A stretch of DNA of 64,000 nt from Chalara sp. BL73 (lineage: Eukaryota > Ascomycota > Leotiomycetes > Helotiales). Of the stretch, positions 34,139 through 46,828 are shown in pieces. Made by a program: the position numbers and the translations under genes. Position 1 is the first letter of the stretch. The number at the start of each line of letters is the position of its first letter. The notes under the pieces are model-generated. The model was not told the DNA's origin. It was given only the letters and a program-made list of their open reading frames with translations, and did no database searches. The stretch spans positions 248,001 to 312,000 of the forward strand of contig CAKJVC010000073.1 of the NCBI GenBank assembly GCA_918026815.1, in the 5' to 3' direction.

Positions 34139-34990
34139 TGCAATTGTGTCCTCTGCTTAGTTAGAGACATGTCAGCTACCTGGGGAATTTTCGGCCAATT
34201 ATTGGCGGTTCCGCCCCGCGCGCTGCCTTGCCTGCCTCTCCATCCCAGCCTTGCACTCTTCCCGCCTTGCACCTTCCCGCCTTGCACCTTCCCGCCTTGC
34301 ATCATCTTCCCCGCCTCACATCCCAGGTCGGAAGGGCAGGGACCAGGCAGGTGACCAGCACGTTCAGGTTCCCCACCAGGTATATTTTGGCCTCTGCAAT
34401 CCAACTCGACCACCACGCCAGCGGTCGCAGGAATTGAACGGCCATTTAGATCATGTCATCACGCGCAATCGCAACACTATCACAATGAATCCGTTGTGCG
34501 CGTGAAATAATCTGGCTTTTTTGGATCGTGAGTTGTTCTCCGCGCTTGTAAACGAGCGCTGTGCGCGGGGTCGAAGGCCCACCTGGTAAACTAGCGATTA
34601 TACAAAGCGCCGAAGCCAACAAGCTGTTCTGGTTTGACTTTCTTGATTTTCGGTGTTGAGACTGCGCGTGGTGACATGATCAAAATGGGCCATTCAATTC
34701 CTGCGACCGGTGGTGCCAGGCGTGGTTTTGCTACAGAAGAAACATACACGGGCGCAATATTTACAGGCGATGTTGCAGGGCTTCACCCCTATAAACAACG
34801 CTGTGTCGCGCAAAATTTGCTTTTTGTTACGGGGCTTCACTTGATCAGCAGCGCTGGACTCAAGCTTGTAATATTAAAAGGAAATTAAAAATTCAATTGA
34901 TATTTTGTTATCGACTGGTTATCGACCAGTTAACAGTACATTTGACCAGTTAATAGTACATTTGCCTTTCCAGGCATGTTTTTTAGGTCA
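34139..34990. repeat. Dispersed repeat block J (two modules) with a 15-bp minisatellite
   Basis: About 34258-34303 is three to four copies of CCTTGCACCTTCCCG. Module 1 (about 34365-34590: CAGGTTCCCCACCAGGTATA, GCGGTCGCAGGAATTGAA) is inverted at about 47490-47705. Module 2 (about 34630-34980: CATTCAATTCCTGCGACCGG, GGGCTTCACTTGATCAGC) is inverted at about 41440-41735. No coding capacity was seen. A non-autonomous transposon family is likely. Confidence 0.55.
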
Positions 34991-35560
34991 TCTACTGCTC
35001 TCGGCCTCACATCCCAGGCCAGGACCCCGGATATTTGCAACAACCCAATCTTCGCGCTTACGGGCTGGCAAGGATATCACGATTAGCAAGGCATGATTTG
35101 GGCACAGACGAGCGCTTGATCGTCGTTGTACGCATGGGCCATCGCCGGCGCATCGACTTCTGATGGTTTGGGGATTTGAAGTTTGGAAATGTTGGAATTG
35201 AAGATTGGGGTTTGGGTAACACAGGAAGCTAGGCAATAAAACAGGTAATTGATAATTGATCCTTTCTATTGCATGCTCTGTAACAAGTGGCTAATATTGC
35301 CGTTATGACCTGTCTTGATATGCTCCAACCAGATTATAGTCTAACTCAGTGTAACAACCAAGCATGGTCGATCCATCTCAGCTTTGCCGCCTCAAATCCG
35401 GCCAGACTTGGGATTTTCCAATCTTCCCATCTACGAGCCGGCAAGAATATCGCGATTAACAAAGCATGATCTGGACACCGAAAAACGCTTGATCACCATC
35501 ATACGCGTGGCCATCGCCAGCGCATTATCCCCCTTTGATGGTTTGGGGATTTGAGGTTTT
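34991..35560. repeat. Dispersed repeat block K
   Basis: It contains two direct, imperfect units (about 35080-35180 and 35450-35545) sharing GCATGAT, CGCTTGATC, CATCGCC and GATGGTTTGGGGATTTGA. Parts recur around 20840-20960 and in 40470-41345 (inverted orientation). No open coding frame. Confidence 0.5.
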
Positions 35561-35663
35561 GAGGGGGACCGGCAGATGGGAGGCTCAAGTTTACTTTTGC
35601 TTGTGTAACCCACCTCGACCCCCACGGGGAAAGGGCTACACCCACACCATGGTGTACGATTAA

Positions 35664-36028
35664 GGGAACCACTGCGTTTACCACCCATGTAGGTTTATCA
35701 TTTGTATTAGTCAACCTACCAACCCCACCACGGGTCCTTCTAAACTGACCCCTGGGGGTCAGTTTAGAATCACGGCTAAGCGCGTTCCGCACGCCACCAA
35801 AACGCGACAACCAGCTGTAAAGAAGCCTACGACAGTCTAGGTCGTACGCCCGCATAGTGGCTGCAAGCCTGTAGCTGCCGTAGCCGCAGGGTCCCACTAC
35901 ACTGACCCCCAGGCTGGTTGCGCTGTGTTTTACAGGCTCGATGCCCTATGGAAGCTGGTGGTGGGGGGTTGCAGGGTTGACTAATACAAATGATAAGCCT
36001 GTCGTGGGTGGTAAACGTAGTGGTTCCC
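35664..36028. mobile_element. Short MULE-like MITE (365 bp)
   Basis: Inverted ends of about 75 bp begin GGGAACCACTGCGTTTACCACCC and include TTATCATTTGTATTAGTCAACC; the right end is the reverse complement with few changes. The layout (GG.. start, TTTACCAC core, CCACCCC inner edge) and the internal CTGTA motifs resemble the ends of the element at 28617-34138, so it may be a non-autonomous relative. Confidence 0.7.
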
Positions 36029-36596
36029 CGGACCCTGGGGGGTCAGTGTAGTCGGAGCCTCAGCTACCTGGATCCTCAGATCCTAACTACTGGACTTTCC
36101 TTTCCCCTTGCTTCGCGCGATCCACAAGAACAGCTACCCCCGCTACCTCATTCCTGCAATGTTCTCCAGAAGATGGGACAATATCCTACCACTCCTCTCC
36201 TCTTCTATCTATGGCGCTTTCATTGCTGCAGCTTTGGAATTCGTGCGCGGGCTACAAGATCATTCGAGGAGACGGACAGCGCATTGCGACTCGTCACAAT
36301 TTGTGGCCATCCACTATATTGCTTTTTCATATGATGTATATCTGGTAATAGAGCGACCGCAACCTCCACTGACCTACGCAAACTGATCATCACCTAGAGT
36401 TATCCGTCTTCTAAGGAGCAGGTCCTCGGTCCACGACTGCACCATAATAATATCCTCTGTTGGACCCTCTGCTCCATATAACCGTAAACGCCAACAATCA
36501 CTCCCCCCCTCTTACCTCTTCACTGCCGATCTTACAGACCAAGCGTGCTCGACAGGTCTGAAGCCTTCGCTCCTGGCGAGTAGGCTTACGTCCATA

Positions 36597-39031
36597 TTGC
36601 GCTTTCGACTGAACAAGTGTGCAGCACCCTTCTACCGTGCGATGGGGAGTTCATATATACGAATGGAGGGTCCTAGCAGAGCTATGAAAGTTGCGAAGGA
36701 TGACATTGGGCCCGAGAGGAAAAAGCGGGCTTCAATTGCGTGTGTGAAATGTCGCAGGTATATGCAACCTTCCACTTAAGCTGGGCGATCGAGAATGCTA
36801 AGTCTTTTTGCAGAAGCAAGGTCAAATGTGTTAATACTGGTTTCGGATCAAGGTGCGACGCTTGCGCTGAAAATGGCATTGGCTGCTACTACGCTGTCCC
36901 AGGCTCTGCACCTAGGCACCCCGAGCTTAGACCAAAGCTCAAGCGGGAGGATGTCGAGAGCACAAAAGGGCTTAGGAAGATCGAGGATCAACTGGACGCC
37001 CCCGTGCTAACGAAGAGAGTGTGGGATGAGGTCTTTGACATTTTCAAGGTGCATTTCTCAACACAAATGTCGTTCCTCCACCCGCCAACCTTCAGAAACC
37101 GGATCCATCAAGCTTCAAATCCAAGAGATCCTTCGGTGGCACCAACAGATCTACGGAACAGTAGAGTTCTACTGCTGGCGGTTTTGACGCTCACAGCTCG
37201 CTTTCACTCCGAGTTAGTAGCCTACCACTCGACAGTGAAATCTAAGAATCCACTGGATGCTAGCGAATACTATGCCACAGCCCTCAAGACCGCTATTAGC
37301 CCCACGGGTTTCAAACTCACGAGCTCTTCTGTTGATGCAGTCCAAGCCTTGTTGATGCTTGCGGTATACGAATGGGGACAAACCAGAGATCTGAGTGCCT
37401 GGATCTATTCTGGTATAGCCATACGATTAGCACAGGCAATCAGGCTGCCGTACGTAGATGAAGAGAACCATCGTGATAACGCAGCCGAGATAGAAGTCAG
37501 ACGACGTACTTGGTGGAGCTGTTTCATTATAGATCGGATGCTGTCTGCCGGGAAGTACAGGCCCGCCACGATCTCGATGACGCAGATGAAGGTCAAGCCT
37601 CCTTGCTTTGATGACCAATTCTTATTCATTCGAGATGAAACGACTCAAGTTTGGGACGAGCCTACTCGAGCCGGTGAGATTGTAAACGACGATAGAGTCC
37701 TCGGCAGCTACATTCGATTGGTTGAGATCTTTGGTAAATTGTCGGAGTGGAGTTATGCTGGAGGTCGAAAAACCGAAACTCTACCTCCCTGGGATACTTC
37801 TACTCAATTCTCCAAGCTACGCCAGGAGCTAGAAGGCTTTTACAATAGCCTACCGTCGAACTTGACGTTTAATCAGCTCAACCTGTCCGCCTATATCGAA
37901 AACCGAAATGCCACAACTTATGCCTCAATGCACACTCTCTACTCACTTTGTCTCATCATGTTACACAGAGAGTACATCCCATTCATGCCACTCCTGTGTG
38001 CGATGCCGCAAAGAGCTCCGGATACTCCAGTGTTTCCTGGGAATCCGCGTGATGTTCCTGGTGAGTTTTGGGAAAAGAGCGCCGTGACCATCTTTACAGC
38101 AGCAAAAGACATCGTGGATATTGTCCAGACTTGTCATGACAACAACGTTCTTCCTGAGTCGCCACAAATTGAATTTGCAGTCGCGCAAGCAGGTTTCGTG
38201 TGTTTGTATGCAGCCCATTTTCAACACATGGACGTTGGTCATTATGTGCATTTGCGATCCGGCCAGAGCAATGACGACTATCAGACGGAAGGTTACATGA
38301 ATCTGACTATGAAAATTCTTGGGAATATGATTCCAAGGTTGAACATGGCCAAAGGACATCTCGACATGCTTGGGAGGATGCAAAATTACCTGTCAAGTGC
38401 TAATGCCGAATTTCAACAGCGATACCACCAGAGTTGGCCCGCTGTTGGGAGTGTTGAAGCCTATGAGGCTTTCGAGAAGGAGTTTGGAAGCTTTCATGAA
38501 ATGTATAAATGTAACCCAGTCTACTCCAGAATTATCAATGATATTGGCAAGGAATCCGTCAACGGAGTTGCAATGCAGGGTTTTGAAGCGGCACCCAAAT
38601 CCGTAACTAATTCCACAAGTCCTGTCAGCCCAAGCCAGGGATATCAATGCAATATCAACCATCAACCATCTCCTACCCAGAACTCCACCCTTTCAAATTT
38701 CGTTAGCCCTGGCGAGTCGACTCTGGGAGCCGGCTTACCCTACGCACAGCACGCACCAAATCAACATCTGTCAGCGCATCTGTCGGCGGACACACACTAC
38801 CCATTCCCCACTGTTCTAGGCGAACCGCAACAGGAAGTCAACTGGAGAGCAGGCCAAGAGGGAATGAACGCAAGCGCCTATAACAACAACGTACAGCTAG
38901 ATTATGCTGAAACAGGGTTCGACGATTTACCAGCTGATATGCAGGATTTCGAAACCCAGAATTACGCGCAAACTGAGGGTCTGTGGAGCGTTCCCAACAC
39001 GGGGGTGGCCGGGCAGGAAGGATATTATTAG
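36597..39031 (+). CDS. Zn(II)2Cys6 transcription factor with fungal TF domain
   Basis: Exons 36597-36757 and 36814-39031 are joined by a 56-nt intron (GTATAT to TTTGCAG, phase 2), giving up to 792 aa. The splice completes the binuclear cluster: CVKC, RRSKVKC across the junction, then CDAC and GIGC (CX2CX6CX8CX2CX6C). Without splicing the cluster is broken. A PF04082-like regulatory domain follows (FLHPPTF; LLMLAVYEWGQTRDLSAWI; RRRTWWSCFIIDRMLSAGKY). The C-terminus is Gln/Asn/Ser/Pro-rich and acidic, as activation regions are. Possible starts are 36597, 36642 (MGSSYI) and 36663 (MEGPSRAM); the last two are more likely because the first lacks a conserved look. It acts in the nucleus. The target is unknown. 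It looks intact and less repeat-invaded than its neighbours. Confidence 0.85.
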
Positions 39032-40469
39032 CATTCCGCGAATCTTGAGTTGACTACATTATGATATGCACGTTATGACTGTTATGAGTGAGTGGTATTG
39101 GAGATTGAGGAGTTCTGGGATGTTAATGCGAGTTTCCAAGCAATCAAAAACATTTCTTACTGTCGTATTTGCTATCCTCCGCTGGTTGGCCGGTCGCCAG
39201 CCATGAAATTAGGAACAGATAGTCCGTTTGTGAATGAAATAACATCTTTATTCTTGATCTGAACTTGTATTGATTCCTGTGGCCGGGCGGTAACGCGGCA
39301 AGGGTTTTATCAGCACGAAGGGAGAGGAAGCGACCCTGGAGGCTGCCCGCCTTGAAGCAAATCCCCTACCACGCCGCATTGACTCTTCATCTACCGTACG
39401 CTAGTTTTTATTTCGGTTAGGCGAACCACGCGATGCGCTAATCCAGCGGCGCGGTGCGGAGCGTGGGGTGCAAAGTGTAAATTGTGGATTGTAGCTTCTC
39501 GCAACGGCTGGCCGACCGACCTTGTCGGGTTATTGCCTCTCTCCACAAATAGCCGGCTTGGTCCCAGCCATCCCCTGGCGGCGGTCAAAACCCACACGGG
39601 CGTAGCACGACGGCTGTTATGGGGAACGCTGGCAGCCGAAGCGCGCCTGGCTATCGTCGTGCTCCCGTCGACAAAGCTGTCGTCGCCGGGGCGGGTTCTC
39701 CAGGCTTAAAGATGGAGCTGGGCCCTTACAAGCAGGGCATTTGTTCTCGCCGGCCAGAAAAATGTGATCGATCTGATGGTTGCTTAGGAAAGCTGGTTAA
39801 AAATTGTAGGGAAACGAGTTTTGCTTCGGCGTGAACATTCAGCCTGGGGAGAACTGTGGCAAGTATTTTTGTATGTACCCGCGCTTTCTTGGTCCATTTG
39901 AGCAGGATAAAAAGAATACCTGGTGGCGATGTGGAACTTTTATATAAAGCAGTGACTTGTAAAGAAAAGTACTTGAGCGGGAAGAAAAATATCGGAACGG
40001 CACTAACCCGAACCCAAAAAAAGCGTCACTGTCAGCTTTTTCATATGTTGGGAATATACGGCATATCAATGTGCGGCTGAAGAACTGGAGAACTAAAGTA
40101 ATTTGCAAATACCAGGCGAGATTTAAATTATTGCCAGAATACCTACCACGTAGCAAAAGGCGTAATGGCTGTGACTGCGCTCTTGCTGGTGCAGTTCTGG
40201 TATTTGTTGATTCTTTGCTCTAAGCTACGGCCTATCGCCAGGTAAATATAAGTGATAAAAGACCTACGTCCCGCGATCCAGTGGATCGCGTGAGCTATAT
40301 ACATGCATTCCAACACTTACATCTTCTGCTTTTACCATAGCTGTGCGAGGATCCGCACAAGTAAATGTCAGCTTTTAAGCGCGCGAGCTTACCATGACAG
40401 CATCGCAAAATACAAACGAGCTCTGGTTTAACCGTGCTTTCGCTGCCTGCCCCAGCTACCATCATGGTG
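39032..40469. other. Intergenic with repeat H fragment
   Basis: The only identifiable piece is about 40141-40240 (TACCACGTAGCAAAAGGCGTA, CGCTCTTGCTGGTG), shared with 46948-47050. Otherwise no gene was recognised. Confidence 0.4.
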
Positions 40470-41345
40470 CAGCATGCTACCGCGCATCAGGGGGATCGGG
40501 GAACGGCCGTGCTTGGTTGTTACGCCGGGTTAGGCACATCATCTGGCGGGGCATCACCAAGACACGTCATGGCGACGATATCAGCTACATATCATAGGGC
40601 GTGCGATGGAGGGGATCAGTTATCAATCGCCTGTTCTATCGGCCGGCTGTTTGTGTTACCCGAACCCCGATCCTCAATCCCTAAACTATCAGAGGCCGGT
40701 GATGCCAGCGGTGGCCATGCGTATAACAATAAAGCGCTCGTCTATGCCCAATGCATGCTTTGCTAATCGCGATGTCCTTGCCAGCCTGTACGGAGGAAGA
40801 TTGGATTGTTGCACAGATCCCAGGTCCTGACCGGGATTGAGGCTGCAGTGCCGGGATGGAAAGACCATGTTTAGTTGTTACGCCGAGTTAGGCATACAAT
40901 CTGGTTGAGGCATATCAAAACAGGTCACTACAACGATATCACAAGCATACGACGAGAAAGGATCAATACAATGCCGGGAAGAACGCAAGGCTGGGATTTG
41001 AGGCTGCAAAGCCGGGATGGAACAATTGTACTTGGTTGTTACGCCGAGTTAGGCACATAACCTATTAAAGCATATCAAGACGCGTGATAACAACGATGTT
41101 GGCCACCTGTTATAGAGCATAGAGCGTGCGATGGAAGGGATCAATTGTCAGTCACCTAACCCACCGACCAACTTTCTGTGTTACACGAACCCCAATCTCC
41201 AAACCTCAAAACTTAAACCACCGAAGTTTGATGATGCGCCGGCGATGGCTATACGTATGAAAACGATCAAGCGCTCGTCTGTGCCCGACGCATGCTTTGC
41301 CGTTCGCGATATTGTCGCCAGCCTGCAGGTGGGAAGATTAGAACA
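40470..41345. repeat. Dispersed repeat block K, partly tandem
   Basis: Three units carry TTGTTACGCCGAGTTAGGCA (about 40518, 40877 and 41037), followed by CACAACGATATC-like and GCGTGCGATGGAGGGGATCA segments and by GTGTTAC(A/C)CGAACCCC. The unit period is irregular (about 360 and 160 bp), so one unit is deleted internally. No coding function. Confidence 0.55.
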
Positions 41346-41439
41346 TCCCAAGTCCTGACCTGGCATGTGAGGCTGAAAGTGCAGATGACCAGGCAGGTTC
41401 AAGTTCCCCCACCAGGAATGTGTTCGCTTGATAAAAAAA

Positions 41440-41780
41440 TACCTGGCAAGGCGAATGTACTATTAACCGGTCTATAACCAGTCGATCACAAGCTATTAAT
41501 TGAATTTTTTATTTTATTTTGATATTGCAAGCGCAAGCTCAGCGCCGCTGATCAAGTGAAGCCCGTAACAAAGCCCTTAAATGTTGCGCGACACAGCGCT
41601 GTTTATAGGGTGCAGCCCTGCAGCACCGCCTGTAAATTTTGCGAAACGCCTGGCACCAGCGGTCGCAGGAATTGAATGGCTCATTTTAATCACGCTATCG
41701 CCGGCAACCGCAACGCCGAATATCAAGAAAATCAAACCTAACGTCTGTCCCTGCGTAGCGAGACGCACCCTGTAACGAGG
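41440..41780. repeat. Inverted copy of block J module 2
   Basis: AACCGGTCTATAACCAGTCGAT, GCTGATCAAGTGAAGCCCGT and CAGCGGTCGCAGGAATTGAA are the reverse of 34640-34960. The two copies are about 6.5 kb apart and face each other. Confidence 0.65.
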
Positions 41781-41963
41781 CGAATCGCAGGTGCTTCGAA
41801 TTCAAGCGGCTCTATATCTGCAAACACGTCAAAATTTCAATGTATTTTTATTTTAGCTACGTTGCATACCTCTGCTGAACACCCCTGACTTATGATTCGA
41901 AAATTTTAATCGCGTCGTCGCCGCCCATCTAAATTATAAAGGGCCTTTTATTATAGTGTAGTA

Positions 41964-42087
41964 TGTCACGACACGCGCTGTGGATCTACAGATACAGATG
42001 GCAACGGTGGTATCATACGAGAATCTAGAGCTGAGGAAAGGAGAGGAGCTCGAGGAGAGCGCGGCTAATGTAGGTCACGTGTGTCAC
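41964..42087 (+). repeat. LTR-B, shortened copy
   Basis: It begins TGTCACGACACGCGCTGTGG and ends in TAGGTCACGTGTGTCACG. It lacks the TATATATA segment of the other copies. Confidence 0.7.
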
Positions 42088-42561
42088 GATCACGATCCTA
42101 TGAGCCTGACGGGGCGTAATATAGGTGCTTCAATACGAGAATCTATTTAAAGATTCAAGTCACGTGATAACGGTCTTGAACTGCTTCTCAGACGCTCAAC
42201 CTAGCTCAGTGTTTTCATGGTCTGTAGCAAGTTCTTTCTATGATGAAGTGGAAGTCGGCAGGGCTCTCTACTACGTTCGAATGTATACCTGGTGCACCTC
42301 TCGACGAAGCTTCTTATCACGTGAACAATATCCCGCAGCTCAGCTCTGAACTCCCAACGATCCTGCACACTTTACTCTCCCTTTACCTTATCTACAAACC
42401 TGCATCAAATTATGCCCTTGCTACGTGGTATTCTACTCCTTCATTATTGATAAATCTCACGATTTAAATTATAGGGCTATAGCGACTTCTTTCTTTCAAT
42501 CCTCACGAGGCTGGACAAGCGCCTGCGCAGGCGGCTCCGCAGACTATCAGCTACCTGTAAG

Positions 42562-45500
42562 ATGGCTACATATAAGAAGGGAGACTATCAGATCGGGATT
42601 ATCTGTGCGCTGCATACAGAATCCGCTGCTATGATTGCAATGCTCGATGAATCTCATCGTACCTTACCTCCTCAAAATGGCGATCCCAACGATTACTCTT
42701 TCGGTCGCATTGGAGTCCACAATCTCGTTATTGCTTGCCTTCCAGCAGGTACCACGGGAGTTGGTCCTGCAGCTGTTGTGGCGAACAACATGAGTCGTAG
42801 CTTTTCTATTAAGATCGGCCTTATGGTTGGTATCGGAGGAGGGGTCCCAAGCAAGAAATCCGATATACGCCTTGGAGATATCGCTGTCAGCGAACCTACA
42901 GGAAACCATGGTGGTGTCGTTCAGTGGGATTTCGGAAAAACGGAACAAGGTGGCGAATTTCGTCGAACTGGGATGTTGAACCGGCCACCTGAAGTACTAC
43001 TCCATGCCTTGCAGGCACTGAAGACCCGCGATGTTACAGATGGCATCTTTTTAGACAAAGCTCTAGAGACGATGGCTACGAATAAACCGCGTATGGTTGA
43101 GGAGTTTGATTATCAATATCAAGGGGCAGAGGAAGACCAGCTCTTTCAATCAGCATACGACCATCCAGCTGGCGATACATGCGAGGATTGCGATATTAAG
43201 CAAGTCGTTGAACGTAAACTTCGTAAGAGCGCTGTCCCAAGAGTGTTTTATGGAAATATCGCGTCAGGAAACCAGGTCATGAAACATGGAACTACCCGAG
43301 ATGAGATCGGCAAAAAGGAAGGAGTTATTTGCTTTGAAATGGAGGCTGCTGGATTGATGAATAATTTCCCATGCATGGTAATCAGAGGTATCTGTGACTA
43401 CGCCGACTCACACAAGAATAAAATGTGGCAAGCATATGCTGCGGCGACCGCTGCTGCCTTCGCGCGAGTTTTCCTAGGCTTTGTTCAGAAACAAGAAGTG
43501 ATTGATACGCCTGGTATGTAGTTTAGTTAGTAGCGGTATAATTATTTTATATGATACTTACTTGATGTTTAGTGCAATACACTATAATTCCTTTCCCACG
43601 CAATACCGATTTCATTAGCCGTGATGATATATTCAAGAGGGTGGATAAATTACTACTCTCTGCGACAACCTACCAAACTGCAGCTATCTGGGGCTTAGGT
43701 GGATGCGGGTAAGTTCTCCCTACCCGATAACGTATCTAAACTCATAACATAGGAAAACTCAAATCGCACTTGAATATGCCTACCGCTGGCAAAACAATAC
43801 TTCGGGCTCGATATTCTGGGTTCGTGGAGATACTGAAGCTAGTTTCTCACAGAACTACAGCGAGATTGCGACAGCAGCTGGCATTTCACTTGACCTTAAG
43901 GGCGAAGATCTACTAGCAGCAGTCAAGCAGTGGATAGAACAGATTCCTGGCTGGCTTCTTGTTCTTGACAATGTTGATAATCTGAAAATATTCAAGAAGA
44001 TATATAGTGATCATGGCGGAGACCAACCACAGAATCCAGAGCTCTTGAGATTTATTCCAAACAAAAACGGAGCTGTCTTATGGACCTCGCGAGATAATTC
44101 CATTCTTGGAAGACTCCTCGATCTTAGTCGAGGAATCGAAGTTCAAAAGATGACCGACCCAGAAGCCTTAAAGCTGTTCCAAACTCGGAGCGGGAGACAT
44201 CAGTCTGAGCAACCATCCTATGAGGAGAGGGAAATACTAAACATACTAGACAGTATACCCCTCGCTATTGCCCAAGCAGCTGCTTATATTCGATTAACTA
44301 GAGCATCTGTCAAGTACTATGTCGAAATGCTTAAGGAATCCGAGGTTGAGCAGTCGCAGCTTCTTGATTTCGAGTTCTCAGACATTCACCGCCACTCAGA
44401 TATGCCTAATAGCGTCATGAAGACATGGATTATTTCCATGAAGCAGATTGCTCAAGAAAATCCATGTGCAGAGCAGATTCTTAACACGGTTGCATTCCTC
44501 GATAATCAAGGGCTTCCATTCGAAGTACTAAGTGCAGCTGGTGGTCCTGGTTTTAGCAAGCGAGAAGCCCTAGAGGCCGCCGGTCGACTTGTCGATTATT
44601 CTTTCCTCCAAGCACAGATCATACTGGAAGATGCGACTCCAACTTATCAAGAGCATCGATTAGTTCAGCTCGCAACCCGTCAAGCACTTAGTAAGGCCCA
44701 GCGGGATCGTGAATTCTCAGGCTATGCTTTACAAATTATGGCAGATCTATTCCCGGACGGCACACATGAAACATGGAGTTCCTGTAAAGTGTACTTACCA
44801 CATGCATTAAAATCTCTAACATGGAAAGATGCAGATAGATACGAGTATATCGCACCAGGGCTCCTAGCCCAAATTGGGCGTTATTACTGGGAAGAGGGCA
44901 GATCTAATGAAGCAGAAGAGCTCGAAGTACAGGTGCTAGATTTACAGAAAAGCGTGCTCGGAGAAAAACACCCTGATACTATTTTGGCTATGGCGAACCT
45001 CGCATCGACGTGGTGGCAGCAAGGCCGGTCTGATGAAGCGGAACAGCTCGAAGTACAGGTGCTAGATCTACGGAAAAGCGTGCTCGGAGAAAAGCACCCT
45101 GATACTATTTTGGCTATGGCGAACCTCGCATCGACGTGGCAACAGCAAAGCCGGTCTGATGAAGCGGAACAGCTCCAAGTACAGGTGCTAGATCTACAGA
45201 AGAGCGTGCTCGGAGAAAAGCACCCTAATACTATTTTGGCTATGGCGAACCTCGCATTGACATGGCAACAGCAAGGCCGGTCTGACGAAGCGGAACAGCT
45301 CCAAGTACAAGTGCTAGATCTACAGAAAAGCGTGCTCGGAGAAAAGCACCCTGATACTATCAAGGCTATGGCGAACCTCGCATCGACGTGGCAACAACAA
45401 GGCCGGTCTGATGAAGCTGAACAGCTCAAAATACAGGTGCTAGATCTACGGAAAAGCGTGCTCGGAGAAAGGCACCCTAATACTATTTTGGCTATAGCGA

Positions 45501-46828
45501 ACCTCGCATCGACGTGGCAACAGCAAGGCCGGTCTGACGAAGCGGAACAGCTCAAACTACAGGTGCTAGATCTACAGAAGAGCGTGCTCGGAGAAAAGCA
45601 CCCTGATACTATTTTGGCTATGGCGAACCTCGCATCGACATGGCAACAGCAAGGCCGGTCTGATGAAGCGGAACAGCTCAAACTACAGGTGCTAGATCTA
45701 CAGAAGAGCGTGCTCGGAGAAAAGCACCCTGATACTATCAAGTCTATGGCGAACCTTGCATCGACGTGGTGGCAGCAAGGCCGGTCTGACGAAGCGGAAC
45801 AGCTCAAACTACAGGTGCTAGATTTACAAAAGAGCGTGCTCGGAGAAAAGCACCCTGATACTATTTTGGCTATAGCGAACCTCGCATCGACGTGGTGGCA
45901 GCAAGGCCGGTCTGATGAAGCGGAACAGCTCCAAGTACAGGTGCTAGATCTACAGAAAAGCGTGCTCGGAGAAAAGCACCCTAATACTATTTTGGCTATA
46001 GCGAACCTCGCATCGACGTGGCAACAGCAAGGCCGGTCTGATGAAGCGGAACAGCTCCAAGTACAGGTGCTAGATCTACAGAAGAGCGTGCTCGGAGAGA
46101 AGCACCCTGATACTATTTTGGCTATGGCGAACCTCGCATCGACGTGGTGGCAGCAAGGCCGGTCTGATGAAGCGGAACAGCTCGAAGTACAGGTGCTAAA
46201 TTTACAGAAGAGCGTGCTCGGAGAAAAGCACCCTAATACTATTTTGGCTATGGCGAACCTCGCATCGACATGGCAACAGCAAGGCCGGTCTGATGAAGCG
46301 GAACAGCTCCAAGTACAGGTGCTAGATTTACAAAAGAGCGTGCTCGGAGAAAAGCACCCTGATACTATTTTGGCTATAGTGAACCTCGCATCGACATGGT
46401 GGCAGCAAGGCCGGTCTGATGAAGCGGAACAGCTCCAAGTACAGGTGCTAGATCTACAGAAAAGCGTGCTCGGAGAAAAGCACCCTGATACTATCAAGGC
46501 TATGGCGAACCTCGCATCGACATGGCAACAGCAAGGCCGGTCTGATGAAGCGGAACAGCTCAAAATACAGGTGCTAGATCTACGGAAAAGCGTGCTCGGA
46601 GAAAAGCACCCTGATACTATCAAGGCTATGGCAAGCCTTGCAGTAACCTACTACATCCGACATCACTATGACGAAGCGGAAAAGCTCGAAGTCATTGTTC
46701 TAAATCTCCGAAGGCAAATTCTTGGAAATAAACATCCAGACACTAAACTAGCCCAAGAAAATCTAGCAGCGACGTATAGACAACAGGGCCGATATGACGA
46801 AGTAGAAGAACTCGAGTTGCAGGTATAA
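42562..46828 (+). CDS. PNP_UDP / NB-ARC / TPR NLR
   Basis: Exons 42562-43513, 43573-43708 and 43753-46828 give 1387 aa; introns are GTATGT..TTTAG (59 nt) and GTAAGT..ACATAG (44 nt), in phase. Residues about 8-310 are a purine/uridine phosphorylase-like domain (IGIICALHTE, MVGIGGGVPS, the ribose-site motif FEMEAAGLMN, RGICDYADSHK). The second splice creates the P-loop GLGGCGKTQIA; Walker B-like WLLVLDNVDN and MHR-side sequence follow. From about 770 to the end are TPRs: 13-14 units of 42 aa almost identical in DNA and protein, then one or two diverged ones. The protein stops in the middle of a unit (ELELQV). Such proteins are taken as fungal innate or allorecognition receptors, with the TPRs sensing and PNP as effector or enzyme; this is inferred, not shown. 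Confidence 0.9.
44900..46650 (+). repeat. Tandem 126-bp TPR-coding repeat array (13-14 units)
   Basis: Each unit encodes about EAEQLxxQVLDLQKSVLGEK plus the second helix. Most differences fall at few positions: the two residues after QL (EV, QV, KI, KL), Q/R after DL, D/N in HPDT, L/K then A/S and M/I in TILAMA, and WW/WQ in STWWQQ. Near-identity of DNA units points to recent unit gain, loss or conversion. Confidence 0.95.

Noticed and set aside
44884..46623. 579-aa frame on the minus strand opposite the TPR array
   Set aside because: It is open only because the 126-bp unit (a multiple of 3) repeats. Its composition (CSASSDRPCC repeats) is an antisense shadow of the TPR coding frame.
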